Counted from the first letter of the stretch, positions 45,354 to 54,205 are shown. The stretch is 64,000 bases of DNA from Pseudomonadales bacterium (GCA_024234735.1 JACKNV010000001.1:372001-436000); one strand, 5' to 3'. Program-made: numbers and translations. Notes: generated from the letters alone by a model not told the origin.

Positions 45354-45911
45354 ATGAATGACGTCCTGCATTTCCTGCAAACCCGCAATTCCTGTGCGCG
45401 GCTGGTCGCACCGGCGCCCTCAGACAGCGAACTGGAAGAGATTTTCCGGGCGGCGCTGCGGGTGCCGGACCACGCCTGGCTGCGACCCTGGCGCTTCATC
45501 ACCATAGCCGGGCAGCGCCGCGCGGATCTCGGGCTGGTATTGCAGCGCTGCCTGCAACAGCGGCAGCCCGGTGTCGATGCCGCCGCCCTGGAGAAAGCCC
45601 GCAATGCGCCGCTGCGCGCTCCCCTGCTGGTGGCCGTCGTGCTGGCGCTGCGCGAACACCCCAAGGTGCCCGCCGTGGAGCAGCGCCTGTCGGCTGGCTG
45701 CGCCGCCTACGCCATCCTGCTGGCTGCCGAAGCGTTGGGTTATGCGGGTATCTGGCGCACAGGGGATGCAGCCTTTGACCGCGCCGTCATGGCCGAACTC
45801 GGGCTTGCACCCCACGAGGAACTGGTCGGCTTCGTCTACCTGGGTACTCGCGATGGCGCCGGCAAGAGCCTGCCGGAGCTGGCTGCTGCCAATTACGTCA
45901 GCAGCTGGTAA
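45354..45911 (+). CDS. Nitroreductase-family protein (YdjA-like)
   Basis: 185 residues, the short form seen in YdjA. RNSCARLVAPAPSDSELEEIFRAALRVPDHAWLRPWRF is the FMN-binding N-terminus, and SAGCAAYAILLAAEALGYAGIW matches the conserved helix. Members are FMN-dependent NAD(P)H oxidoreductases of nitro compounds or related electron acceptors; the true substrate is unknown. 37 bases separate it from the isomerase gene on the same strand. Confidence 0.88.
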   Translation: MNDVLHFLQTRNSCARLVAPAPSDSELEEIFRAALRVPDHAWLRPWRFITIAGQRRADLGLVLQRCLQQRQPGVDAAALEKARNAPLRAPLLVAVVLALREHPKVPAVEQRLSAGCAAYAILLAAEALGYAGIWRTGDAAFDRAVMAELGLAPHEELVGFVYLGTRDGAGKSLPELAAANYVSSW

Positions 45912-45948
45912 CATCGGCTACCCCTCCCGGCCAATAGAGAGAGCACTG

Positions 45949-46764
45949 ATGCATCTGCCAAGCTTCGAAACCCTGGAACTGCAGGTCGATGACCATGTCG
46001 CTACGGTCAGCCTGAACCGTCCCGACAAGGCCAACTCGATGAGTGCGGCCATGTGGGAGGAACTGCAGGGCTGCTTCGAGTGGCTGGACAGCGAGCCTAT
46101 GGTACGGGCAGTGGTACTCACCGGCAACGGCAAGCACTTCTGTGCGGGGCTGGACCTGGCGATATTTGCCTCGGTGGACGGTGAGTCCGGTGACCCGGCG
46201 CGTCGCGCCGAGCACTTTCGTCGCAAGGTGCTGCGCATGCAGGACAACCTGACCTCCCTGGAGCGCTGCCGCAAGCCGGTACTGGCAGCCATTCACCGCA
46301 CCTGCATCGGGGGTGGCGTGGACCTGGTGTGTTGTGCGGACATGCGCTATGCCACGGAGGATGCCTATTTTTCCATCCGTGAAATCGATATCGGCATGGC
46401 TGCCGACGTGGGCACGCTGCAGCGCCTGCCCAGGCTGATTCCCGACGGCCTGGTGCGGGAGCTGGCCTATACCGGCCGCAACATGGATGCGGAGGAGGCG
46501 CGCGAACTGGGTTTTATCAACAGGGTATACGAGGACCGTGAAACCCTGTTGCGGGAGGTCACCGCCATCGCCCGGGCCATCGCCGCCAAGTCCCCGCTGG
46601 CAGTACGCGGCTCCAAGGAGATGCTGTTGTACTCCCGCGATCATTCGGTGGCAGAGGGGCTCAACTATATCGCCACCTGGAACGCCGGGATGTTGTCCCG
46701 GGCAGACCTGCAGGCCGGCCTGCAGGCGCAGGCCGACAAGACACACGCCGTCTATGAGGATTAA
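45949..46764 (+). CDS. Delta3,5-delta2,4-dienoyl-CoA isomerase (ECH1-like crotonase)
   Basis: 271 residues from the ATG at 45949. All three acidic residues that mark ECH1 are in register: D125 (GGGVDLV), E145 (SIREIDIG) and D153 (GMAADVGTLQRL). The C-terminal AKSPLAVRGSKEMLLYSRDHSVAEGLNYIATWN also matches ECH1 closely. It isomerises 3,5-dienoyl-CoA to 2,4-dienoyl-CoA, needed to degrade unsaturated fatty acids with odd-numbered double bonds. No other beta-oxidation gene is adjacent. Confidence 0.93.
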   Translation: MHLPSFETLELQVDDHVATVSLNRPDKANSMSAAMWEELQGCFEWLDSEPMVRAVVLTGNGKHFCAGLDLAIFASVDGESGDPARRAEHFRRKVLRMQDNLTSLERCRKPVLAAIHRTCIGGGVDLVCCADMRYATEDAYFSIREIDIGMAADVGTLQRLPRLIPDGLVRELAYTGRNMDAEEARELGFINRVYEDRETLLREVTAIARAIAAKSPLAVRGSKEMLLYSRDHSVAEGLNYIATWNAGMLSRADLQAGLQAQADKTHAVYED

Positions 46765-46793
46765 CGGCGCGGTGCTGGCGGAGTAGGTATTTC

Positions 46794-47726
46794 GTGAAAC
46801 TCCTGGCGCGGCTGAACCGGCCGTGGATACATTTTATCGTCCTGGGCTGCCTGTTGTATTACCTGCAGGGCGTCCTCTTTCCCGAGCCCAAGCCGGTGAT
46901 CGGCCCGCTGAGCCCTGCCCGTATCGAGGCGCTGCAACAGCAGTGGCTGGCCGCCACCGGGCGCCTGCCCACCGGGGAGCAACTGGAGCGCATGGTCGGC
47001 GCCGAGCTCGACCGGGATATGCTGTTCCAGCGCGCCCTCGAGCTGAAACTGCACCTTTATGACACCGTGGTCTATCAGCGCCTGCTGCGCAACATGAGTT
47101 TCCTCCAGTTGGGGGAGGGCATGAGCGAGCAGGAACAGTACCAGCAGGCCCTGGATATGCGCCTGCACCTGGGGGACGAGGTGATCAAGCGGCGCATGAT
47201 CCAGGTAATGGAACAGTTGCTGCTGGGCTTCAACCCCCCCGCGGCACCCACCGAGGAGGCGTTGCAGGCAGAGTTCGAATCCCGGCGCGAGGAGCTGCGC
47301 CTGCCACCGCGCTATTCTATCGAGCACGTTTATTTCAATGCCGATCGCGAGGCCGAGGCCGCCGCTGCGGTGGCCGCAATCAGCGAGCAGCAGCTGGACC
47401 CCGAGGCCGCCCTGGAATTCAGTTCCCCCTTCCTGCCGGGCTACCGCTTCGCGCGGCAGTCTCCGGACCAGCTGGCCCGCCACTTCGGCTCCGCTTTCGT
47501 GGCCAACCTGGAGGAGGCCAGCCCGGTGCCGGGCACCTGGGTGGGCCCGCTGCGGTCTACCTACGGGCTCCACTACGTGTGGGTGGAGGCAATCGAGCCC
47601 GGCCGGGATGCCACCCTGGAGGAGGTGCGGCCGCGGCTGCTGCGGGATATCGAGGCGCGCAACACAGCCGCCGCGCTGCAGCAGAGTATCGACGCCATGC
47701 GCGCAGATTACGAGGTGAAGAAATGA
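46794..47726 (+). CDS. Peptidyl-prolyl isomerase-like protein (parvulin type), membrane anchored
   Basis: 310 residues from a GTG. One membrane helix (WIHFIVLGCLLYYLQGVLF, residues 11-29), a helical chaperone-like region, then a parvulin-like domain near 180-290 (PPRYSIEHVYF, AFVANLEEASPVPGTWVGPLRSTYGLHYVWVE). This places it in the PpiC/SurA/PpiD group facing the periplasm. Its stop overlaps the next start (ATGA), so it is made with the HupE/UreJ-like protein, whose folding it may assist. Confidence 0.85.
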   Translation: MKLLARLNRPWIHFIVLGCLLYYLQGVLFPEPKPVIGPLSPARIEALQQQWLAATGRLPTGEQLERMVGAELDRDMLFQRALELKLHLYDTVVYQRLLRNMSFLQLGEGMSEQEQYQQALDMRLHLGDEVIKRRMIQVMEQLLLGFNPPAAPTEEALQAEFESRREELRLPPRYSIEHVYFNADREAEAAAAVAAISEQQLDPEAALEFSSPFLPGYRFARQSPDQLARHFGSAFVANLEEASPVPGTWVGPLRSTYGLHYVWVEAIEPGRDATLEEVRPRLLRDIEARNTAAALQQSIDAMRADYEVKK

Positions 47727-48724
47727 ACTGCCTGCGCCTGTTTGCCTGCCTGTTGCTGCTTATCGCCCAGGCGGCGCCCGTGCAGGCCCACCGCTTTGCA
47801 CCGTCACTGCTGAAGGTGACCGAAACTGGCAACCAGCAATATGCGATGGTGTGGAAGACGCCGGCCCAGGGTACCAGTAACGTGCCGCTGGAGCCGTTAT
47901 GGCCCCGATCCTGCGAGATCACCCAGGCCAGCCCGCCGCAGATAGAGGGAACCGGCAAGGTCACCAGCTGGCAGATGCGCTGCACCGAGCTCGGCGAGGA
48001 CGGCCTGGTGGGTGAATCCCTGGGCGTGGCCGGCCTGGCGGAAAACCAGGCCTCCGCCCTGGTGTTGGTAAGCCTGCTGGACGGGCGCAATTACCAGCAG
48101 GTTCTCGACGCCGAGCAACCCGGGTTCGTGATCCCGGCCGAGTCCAGCGCCGGGGAGGTCATGGGCGACTACACCTGGTTGGGCATGGAACACATCTGGG
48201 GCGGAATGGACCATTTGCTGTTCGTTTTCGGCCTGCTGTTGCTGGTGGGCGGCGGCACCCGCCTGCTGTGGACGATTACCGCATTCACGGTCGGCCACAG
48301 TATCACCCTGTCGCTGGTGACCCTGGGCTACTTCGACTACCCGGTGGCACTGGTCGAGTTCGCCATCGCCCTGAGCATATTCATACTGGCGGTAGAGCTT
48401 ACCCGGGTCAGCAGGCACGATATCCTGTGGCGCAATCCCTGGTGGCTGGCGGGAGGCTTCGGCCTGTTGCACGGCATGGGCTTTGCCGGCGCCCTGGCGG
48501 AGACCGGCCTGCCCCAGGACAACGTGCCGCTGGCCCTGTTATTTTTCAACATTGGCATAGAGGCCGGCCAGCTCGCATTCATCCTGGTCATCCTCGCGAT
48601 CTGGCAGGTGTTGCGCCGGCCCCTGGCCTCGTGGCAGGACAGGTTGTTGCCGGTGCCCATCTATGTACTGGGCTCGCTCTCCGCCATGTGGTGTATAGAG
48701 CGCGGCCTGGAAGTCCTGGCCTGA
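47723..48724 (+). CDS. HupE/UreJ family membrane protein
   Basis: 333 residues from the ATG at 47723, coupled to the isomerase gene. Signal peptide ending VQAHR, an extracytoplasmic domain to about 150, then six helices with the HupE/UreJ hallmark LGMEHIWGGMDHLLFVFGLLLL and TVGHSITLSLVTLGY, both rich in His and Asp. Family members are thought to move nickel or other metals; a nickel enzyme gene is not in the window. The substrate is therefore open. Confidence 0.88.
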   Translation: MNCLRLFACLLLLIAQAAPVQAHRFAPSLLKVTETGNQQYAMVWKTPAQGTSNVPLEPLWPRSCEITQASPPQIEGTGKVTSWQMRCTELGEDGLVGESLGVAGLAENQASALVLVSLLDGRNYQQVLDAEQPGFVIPAESSAGEVMGDYTWLGMEHIWGGMDHLLFVFGLLLLVGGGTRLLWTITAFTVGHSITLSLVTLGYFDYPVALVEFAIALSIFILAVELTRVSRHDILWRNPWWLAGGFGLLHGMGFAGALAETGLPQDNVPLALLFFNIGIEAGQLAFILVILAIWQVLRRPLASWQDRLLPVPIYVLGSLSAMWCIERGLEVLA

Positions 48725-48776
48725 GCCTCTTCAGGCGACCCTTGTAAGACGCTCGCAACGATAACGGAGGAACACC

Positions 48777-49886
48777 ATGTCCCGCGACATTACCCTGTTT
48801 ACCCCATTCAGGTACGGCCCGCTGGAACTGGCCAACCGCATTGTCATGGCTCCCATGACACGCAACAAGTCACCCGGCAACATACCCGGCGAGGATGTAG
48901 TGGAGTACTACCGGCGTCGCGCCGCCGGCGGCGTCGGCCTGATTATCACCGAGGGCACCTGCATCGACCACATTGCCGCCAGCGGCTACCCCGATGTGCC
49001 GTATTTCCATGGCGAGGAGCGCCTGGAAGGCTGGCGCAAGGTGGTGGAGGCGGTGCACGCGGAGGGTGGCAAGATCGCGCCCCAGCTATGGCACTGTGGC
49101 GGCATGCGCCGGGCCGGCACGCCGCCGGAAGGAGACGTCAACGGCTACACGCCCTCGGGTATGAACATGCCCGGCAAGGTCAACCGCCATATCATGAGCA
49201 GGCAGGATATCGCCGATGTGGTGCGCGCCTTCGCCCAGGGTGCGGCGGATGCCCGTCGCCTGGGCTTCGACGCGGTGGAAATCCACGGCGCCCACGGTTA
49301 CCTGGTCGACCAGTTCTTCTGGGAGGGGACCAACCAGCGCGATGACGAGTACGGCGGCTCGCTGGAAAACCGCGGCCGTTTCGCGGTGGAAGTGGTTGCC
49401 GCGGTGCGCCAGGCGGTGGGGCCGGAATTTCCGGTGATCCTGCGCTGGTCACAGTGGAAGCAGCAGGACTACACCGCGCGCCTGGCGACGTCGCCGGCCG
49501 AGCTGGAACGTTTTCTCGCCCCCCTGAGCGATGCAGGGGTGGATATCTTCCACTGTTCCACGCGGCGCTTCTGGGAGCCGGAATTCGAGGGCAGCAACCT
49601 CAACCTGGCCGGTTGGACGCGCAAGCTCACCGGCAAGCCCGCCATTACTGTCGGCAGCGTCGGCCTCAGCGCGGATTTCATTCCCGAGCCGGGCGAAACC
49701 GCCTTCAGGGAGGCGGAACCAGCCAGCCTGGACGAATTGCTGCGGCGTCTCGCGGCGCAGGAGTTCGACCTGGTGGCCGTGGGGCGCGCACTGATCGCCA
49801 ATCCCGAATGGGCACAGCTGGTCAGGGACAGCCGCGCGGCGGAACTGAAACCCTTCAGCCCGGATTTGCTGGGGCAGCTGGTTTAG
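48777..49886 (+). CDS. Old yellow enzyme-family NADH:flavin oxidoreductase
   Basis: 369 residues with CGGAGG 8 bases upstream of the ATG. FMN-binding start LFTPFRYGPLELANRIVMAPMTR, catalytic region AVEIHGAHGYLVDQFFWEGTNQRDDEYGGS, and FMN-phosphate end VGRALIANPEWA. OYE enzymes reduce activated C=C bonds with NAD(P)H. The HxxH-type pair (EIHGAHGY) and TRNKS fit the ene-reductase branch. It is convergent with the P450 gene. Confidence 0.92.
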   Translation: MSRDITLFTPFRYGPLELANRIVMAPMTRNKSPGNIPGEDVVEYYRRRAAGGVGLIITEGTCIDHIAASGYPDVPYFHGEERLEGWRKVVEAVHAEGGKIAPQLWHCGGMRRAGTPPEGDVNGYTPSGMNMPGKVNRHIMSRQDIADVVRAFAQGAADARRLGFDAVEIHGAHGYLVDQFFWEGTNQRDDEYGGSLENRGRFAVEVVAAVRQAVGPEFPVILRWSQWKQQDYTARLATSPAELERFLAPLSDAGVDIFHCSTRRFWEPEFEGSNLNLAGWTRKLTGKPAITVGSVGLSADFIPEPGETAFREAEPASLDELLRRLAAQEFDLVAVGRALIANPEWAQLVRDSRAAELKPFSPDLLGQLV

Positions 49887-49959
49887 ACGTCAGGGCGGAA
49901 TGAAAGCCGCCCGGTAGTCGGGCGTCCCGGGTTGGAATCACGCGACCACGGGGCCAGCG

Positions 49960-51318
49960 TTACAGCCGCTCCAGCTTCAGGGGCAGGTTGTCCATGGGCT
50001 TGGCGAAGGGGAAGTGCTGGATGCGGCCCGGATACTGCCCCGGTTTTGCAAAGCTGACGCGATAGCTCAGCAGCAATCTCGACAGGGCCGTTTTGAACAG
50101 CATGTCGGCGAAATGCAGGCCGATGCATTTGTGGGCGCCGCCGCCAAAGGGAGCCCACAGGAAACTGTGTTGTTTGTGCTCCTCGCGGGCGAAACGGTCG
50201 GGGTCGAATTGGTGGGGGTTGCTCCACCACTCCTCCATGCGATGGGTGTAGAGCGGCGATACCTGCAGCATGGTGTGTGGCTGCAGCTGGAATCCGCCCA
50301 CTTCGACCTCCTTGACGGTGCGCCGCATCAGCATAGGCACCGGCGGGTTCATCCGCAGGACCTCCTTGAAGCAGTTGTCCAGATCGGGGATGGCGCCACC
50401 CAGGTCGCCGTACTCCAGATGGTCCCTGCCCAGGGCCTGCAGGCCTTCGCGCAGCCGCTGCTGCCACTGCTGGTCGTTGGCCAGGTAGTAGGCCGCCATG
50501 GTCAGGGCGCTGGTGGTCGTGTCGTGGGCCGCCAGCAGCAGGAATATCAGGTGTTCGCCCACCACCTGGTCGGAGTAGTACTCACCGTCCTCGCTTTTTT
50601 CGTTGGCGAAGTAGGTGGCCATGTCGTTGCCCTGGGCACCGCGGCGCTGGGGCACGAGCTCGAAGAAGAATTTTTCCAGGGCGCGGCGGCCATTCATGCC
50701 CTTGCGGTAGCGCAGGCCCGGCCAGTCCCTGCGAATGAGGGCCAGGATGCCGTCGTTCATGTCCACGAAGGACTGGTTGAGGGCGCGGGTCTCGGGCCCC
50801 TCCAGATCCATGCCCAGGAATACCCGCGCGCCGACGTCCAGCAGCAGGGTCTTGATATTGGGGTAGAAGTGGAACCCGGAGTCCTGCCCCCAGCGACCCA
50901 TCTCGCGGTCTATGACGGGATGCATCAGTTCCACATAGGTGCGCATGGCGTCGGTCTTGAAGGCCGTCTGCATTATGCGGCGGTGGAACTTGTGCTCGTC
51001 GAAATCCCGCATCAACAGGCCGCCGGCGAAGAAATCCCCCAGCGGACCCTCGTAGCCCATGCGGGTGGAGAAGCTCTGGCTGGTGTCGAGCATCAACTGC
51101 TGAATGAAGTCGGGACCGAGGGCGCAGACGAATTTCTGGAAGGTCAGGGAGGCCTTGAACACGGGGCCGTAGCGCCGGTAGTTCTGGTCCAGCACCGCGA
51201 AGGGCTGCACCACGAAGCGGAAGGTATTGCCGACTACCGGCAGGCCGTAACTCCCCGGGATGTTGTCCAGGCGCTTGTTGTCCTTGTGGCGTGTGTACTC
51301 GGGAAGGGTGAACTCCAC
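49960..51318 (-). CDS. Cytochrome P450
   Basis: 452 residues from the GTG at 51318, with GGAGG five bases upstream. The heme ligand is Cys398 in FGGGAHKCIG; the I-helix has LAAHDTTTSAL, and the ExxR motif is KEVLRM. The longer N-terminus (LDNIPGSYGLPVVGN) and FGGGAHKCIGLHFADM resemble CYP51/CYP26-like rather than P450cam-like enzymes, so a sterol- or isoprenoid-type substrate is possible but unproven. No redox-partner gene is adjacent. A palindrome lies 30 bases upstream. Confidence 0.93.
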   Translation of the reverse strand: MEFTLPEYTRHKDNKRLDNIPGSYGLPVVGNTFRFVVQPFAVLDQNYRRYGPVFKASLTFQKFVCALGPDFIQQLMLDTSQSFSTRMGYEGPLGDFFAGGLLMRDFDEHKFHRRIMQTAFKTDAMRTYVELMHPVIDREMGRWGQDSGFHFYPNIKTLLLDVGARVFLGMDLEGPETRALNQSFVDMNDGILALIRRDWPGLRYRKGMNGRRALEKFFFELVPQRRGAQGNDMATYFANEKSEDGEYYSDQVVGEHLIFLLLAAHDTTTSALTMAAYYLANDQQWQQRLREGLQALGRDHLEYGDLGGAIPDLDNCFKEVLRMNPPVPMLMRRTVKEVEVGGFQLQPHTMLQVSPLYTHRMEEWWSNPHQFDPDRFAREEHKQHSFLWAPFGGGAHKCIGLHFADMLFKTALSRLLLSYRVSFAKPGQYPGRIQHFPFAKPMDNLPLKLERL

Positions 51319-51348
51319 AGGAACCTCCAGCGGGGCGACTAGGCGCTA

Positions 51349-51364
51349 ACTAATGAGCGTTAGT
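51349..51364. promoter_or_regulatory. TetR-type operator candidate upstream of P450
   Basis: ACTAA (51349-51353) and TTAGT (51360-51364) around TGAGCG: a 16-base dyad 30 bases upstream of the P450 start. No TetR gene is in the neighbourhood, so the regulator would act from elsewhere. Confidence 0.45.
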
Positions 51365-51431
51365 CTAGCACTCCGGTTTCAGTAGTGACAAGGCCGCAGC
51401 GCGGCTGCGCAGTGCTGGGAACGGCGACCAT

Positions 51432-52217
51432 TCACGGCTTGCCCGGCCAGTTGTCCGTGGCAATAAAGGGATAGAACGCCAGTTCAATGCCTTCGCGTAT
51501 ATAGCTGTCGTTTTCCAGTATCTGCCGGCGGCGGATGTAGCGGCCGGAGGACGAGCGGGTGTCGATCGCCTCGGTGGCGTCCAGGCCGCCGCGGCTGGCG
51601 AACACCCGCTGCAGGTCCATGTCGTAGATGCTGACCTGCAGTGAGGCCACTGCCACCAGCATGTTCCAGTCGAAGTCCGCCGTGACGCCGTCACCCGGGC
51701 CCTGCAGGCCGGGCTTGCGGGTGACCCCGTCCCAGCGAGCCAGGTGCTGCAGGCCGCCGCTGAAGGCCGTTTCCAGTTCCACCAGATCGGTAAACACAAA
51801 GGCATCCAGGCCCAGGCCGCGCATCTCGTCGCGTACGTTCACCATGATCTGGGAAAAGGTTTTCATATTGACCTTGCCGGTGGTCGGATCCACCGGGTCG
51901 CCGTAGGCGCGCACTGCCTTGTTCCAGCGCTGCTCAAACTCGCGCTGGGGCAGAACCTTGTAGCCGTTTTCCTTCAGGTAGGCGCTGACCTGGGTGTCGA
52001 TGCGGGGGGCTTCCTTCTCCAGGTAGGTGCGCGAGGGCAGGCCCAGGTTGACATGGGCTATCACCACCGTCCTGATGTTCTGGGTGTCGATGCGCTGCTG
52101 CTCGATCTCGTAGGGGAAGACGGTGGGATTGTAGCTGGGCGTCGAGCTGCAGGCTGGCAACAGGCATATCAGGGCCAGTAGGGGAAGCAGCTGTCGCAGG
52201 CAGTTAAAACGAGGCAT
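51432..52217 (-). CDS. Lipoprotein of unknown function
   Basis: 261 residues from the ATG at 52217. Signal peptide LLPLLALICLLPACSS gives a lipobox ending at Cys; Ser at +2 favours the outer membrane. The rest is a mixed fold with a region (RTVVIAHVNLGLPSRTYLEKEAPRIDTQVSAYLKENGYKVLP) that looks like the N-terminal part of a TonB- or secretin-associated periplasmic domain, without a family I can name. It is divergent from the esterase gene with 65 bases between them. Confidence 0.75.
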   Translation of the reverse strand: MPRFNCLRQLLPLLALICLLPACSSTPSYNPTVFPYEIEQQRIDTQNIRTVVIAHVNLGLPSRTYLEKEAPRIDTQVSAYLKENGYKVLPQREFEQRWNKAVRAYGDPVDPTTGKVNMKTFSQIMVNVRDEMRGLGLDAFVFTDLVELETAFSGGLQHLARWDGVTRKPGLQGPGDGVTADFDWNMLVAVASLQVSIYDMDLQRVFASRGGLDATEAIDTRSSSGRYIRRRQILENDSYIREGIELAFYPFIATDNWPGKP

Positions 52218-52282
52218 GCGGGGTTCCGATCCGTTATAGTGCCGCGCATGGTAGCAAAAACCGTGGAGAGGCACAGCGTGTT

Positions 52283-53062
52283 ATGGCCGTGAAACTGCAT
52301 GCGACTGAGCGGGGCAAGGGCCCTCCGGTGGTTTTGTTGCACGGCCTGTTCGGTTCGGGCAGCAACCTCGGCGCCCTGGCTCGGGCGCTGCAGGAGCATT
52401 TTTCGGTGTTTAGCGTGGACCTGCCCAACCACGGCGACTCACCGTGGCTGGAGGATGCCGACCTGGCGGCGATGGCTGGGACGCTGTCGGCCTGGTTGCA
52501 GCACCAGGGCCTGGCCCGGGCGGATTTCGTGGGACATTCGCTGGGCGGGAAGGTCGCGATGCAGCTAGCCCTGGCGCGCCCTGAGCTGGTGAGCGCACTG
52601 GTGGTGGCCGATATTGCCCCAGTGGCTTACCCGCCACACCACGACACGGTATTTGCCGCCCTGGATGCGGTGGCCGCCGCGCATTGCCGCTCCCGCCAGG
52701 AGGCGGCCGAACTGATGCAGGGGTATCTGCAGGAGGAGCAGGTGATCCAGTTTCTGCTGAGCAATTTGCGCCCGGCCGGCGATGGCACCTACCGCTGGCG
52801 CTTCAATCTCGAGGGCCTCAAGCGCGGCTATCATGCGGTGCGCGCGGAGCCCGCGGCCAGCGGGAATTACCCCGGGCAGGTATTGTTCATCAAGGGTGGG
52901 GACTCAGACTATATTCGCGCCGAACACCGCAGCCATATCCTGCACCTGTTTCCCCGCGCACAACTGAAAGTCATGCCGGGTTGCGGGCACTGGTTGCATG
53001 TCCAGCGCCCCAGCCTGTTCAATAGCCTGGTGAGCCGCTTCCTGCGGGATGTGGCGACCTGA
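52283..53062 (+). CDS. Alpha/beta-hydrolase, YbfF-like acyl-CoA thioesterase/esterase
   Basis: 259 residues. PVVLLHGLFGSGSNLGALARAL and DLPNHGDSPW are the oxyanion-side loops, the nucleophile Ser is in GHSLGGKVAM, and His in GCGHWLHV. YbfF proteins hydrolyse small esters and palmitoyl-CoA in vitro. It runs into the DUF3301 gene, 10 bases further on. Confidence 0.9.
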   Translation: MAVKLHATERGKGPPVVLLHGLFGSGSNLGALARALQEHFSVFSVDLPNHGDSPWLEDADLAAMAGTLSAWLQHQGLARADFVGHSLGGKVAMQLALARPELVSALVVADIAPVAYPPHHDTVFAALDAVAAAHCRSRQEAAELMQGYLQEEQVIQFLLSNLRPAGDGTYRWRFNLEGLKRGYHAVRAEPAASGNYPGQVLFIKGGDSDYIRAEHRSHILHLFPRAQLKVMPGCGHWLHVQRPSLFNSLVSRFLRDVAT

Positions 53063-53072
53063 GGTAGCGCGT

Positions 53073-53399
53073 ATGTATTTCACTTTGGCCGATGTTCTGC
53101 TGGTGTTCGCCTTCTGCGCGCTGTGCCTGTACTTTCTCGGTGCCATACGGGTGCGGGAGCTGGCTGTGCAGGCGGTGGTGCGCAGCGGTCGCGAGGACGA
53201 CTTCCAACTGCTGGATCAGGCCGTGCACATCCAGCGGCTCTCTCTCAGCCGCGATCGCCAGGGCCGCTGGCACATCTGGCGGCAGTACCGTTTTGACTAT
53301 AGCTACGATGGGGTGGATCGGCGCCAGGGTCACGTCATCATGCTGGGCAAGGAGCTGCAGGCAGTGGTTATCAGTGACCCGGCGCGGACCCTCCACTAG
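53073..53399 (+). CDS. DUF3301 membrane protein
   Basis: 108 residues from the ATG at 53073, with GAGGT 7 bases upstream. One N-terminal helix (LADVLLVFAFCALCLYFLGA) followed by a cytosolic domain with ELAVQAVVRSGREDDFQLLDQAV, the DUF3301 core. Function is unknown; the gene likely shares a transcript with the hydrolase. Confidence 0.85.
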   Translation: MYFTLADVLLVFAFCALCLYFLGAIRVRELAVQAVVRSGREDDFQLLDQAVHIQRLSLSRDRQGRWHIWRQYRFDYSYDGVDRRQGHVIMLGKELQAVVISDPARTLH

Positions 53400-53462
53400 C
53401 GCAGGCGCGGTGCGGGCGACCACCGCCGCGACCCGTTGGGTAACGATTCACGGGGAAATCTT

Positions 53463-53485
53463 TTTTCCACAGATTCTGTGGATAA
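53463..53485. other. Inverted pair of DnaA boxes
   Basis: TTTTCCACA at 53463-53471 fits TTWTNCACA, and TGTGGATAA at 53477-53485 is the exact reverse complement of the high-affinity box TTATCCACA. Their facing arrangement also makes a 7-pair dyad (TCCACAG/CTGTGGA). Confidence 0.65.
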
Positions 53486-53637
53486 CTCGGTGCGTAAAGT
53501 GTTTAACCGCGGCTACGAGGCCGTAGTTACCGGCCTGTTACAAATTGGTTAAAAATCATTCAATGACATTAATATCATATAAAACAATAAGTTGAGTCGC
53601 CAATGTGAAGTATAAGTTGCGGAGGTGTCGCTAACTT

Positions 53638-53673
53638 TGTGTAAATCTCATGACAGCGGTGCAGTGTGTATAA
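53638..53673. other. Further DnaA-box-like sites
   Basis: TGTGTATAA at 53665-53673 is the reverse complement of TTATACACA, a consensus DnaA box. TGTGTAAAT at 53638-53646 has one mismatch. Both are in the same orientation, about 180 bases from the inverted pair. Confidence 0.5.
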
Positions 53674-53848
53674 CATTTTTTTGGTGCTACCTGAAGTAAC
53701 CTGGGTGACGGATTTGGGAACACCCTCCTGCTGATGTTTACAGTGACAAAGACGGGCTGTAAGGGAATAGCTGTTTTGGCAGCTCCGCACGTTTCGTCAA
53801 GTTCTTTTTAGGGTGTTACCGATTGTGGAGCGGTTTTCCGCTTCGGAC

Positions 53849-54205
53849 TCAGTCACCGCGGTAGATGCAGCCGGTGGTACAGGTTTCGCGTACCTCGACG
53901 GCACTGAGTTGCGGCAGCCGCGGTTGCAAACGCTCCCAGATCCAGCGGGCAATGTTCTCGCTGGTGGGGTTTTCCAACCCGGGAATGTCGTTGAGGTAGT
54001 AGTGATCCAGTTGTTCCAGCAACGGCTTGAAGGCGGCCTTCAGGTCGGCGAAGTCCATTACCCAGCCGCCGGGTTCGGCCGCCTCGCCAGAGACCGACAG
54101 GCGCAACTGGAACGAGTGCCCGTGGAGACGGGCGCACTTGTGGCCGGCCGGGACATTGGGCAGCCGGTGAGCTGCCTCGAAGTGAAATTCCTTGAAGATT
54201 TCCAT
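53849..54205 (-). CDS. queD: 6-carboxy-5,6,7,8-tetrahydropterin synthase
   Basis: 118 residues from the ATG at 54205, with GGAGGT 6 bases upstream; the longer frame to 54295 lacks a site. Zinc/catalytic residues are in FEAAHRL, CARLHGHSF (Cys and His-x-His) and VRETCTTGCIY with the conserved Glu. QueD makes 6-carboxytetrahydropterin from dihydroneopterin triphosphate on the way to queuosine in tRNA. No other queuosine gene is beside it. Confidence 0.95.
   Translation of the reverse strand: MEIFKEFHFEAAHRLPNVPAGHKCARLHGHSFQLRLSVSGEAAEPGGWVMDFADLKAAFKPLLEQLDHYYLNDIPGLENPTSENIARWIWERLQPRLPQLSAVEVRETCTTGCIYRGD

Larger units (their letters stand above)
53400..53848. other. Noncoding region with clustered DnaA boxes and AT-rich stretch
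   Basis: 449 bases without a supportable gene; a 71-residue frame on the minus strand (53575-53790) has no RBS or family signs. It holds three DnaA-box matches (listed separately) and an AT-rich segment at about 53543-53590. It separates DUF3301 from queD, convergent genes, so no promoter is needed here. Confidence 0.7.

Noticed and set aside
53575..53790. 71-codon frame on the minus strand in the noncoding region.
   Set aside because: No RBS, no family signal, and it overlaps the DnaA boxes and AT-rich stretch.
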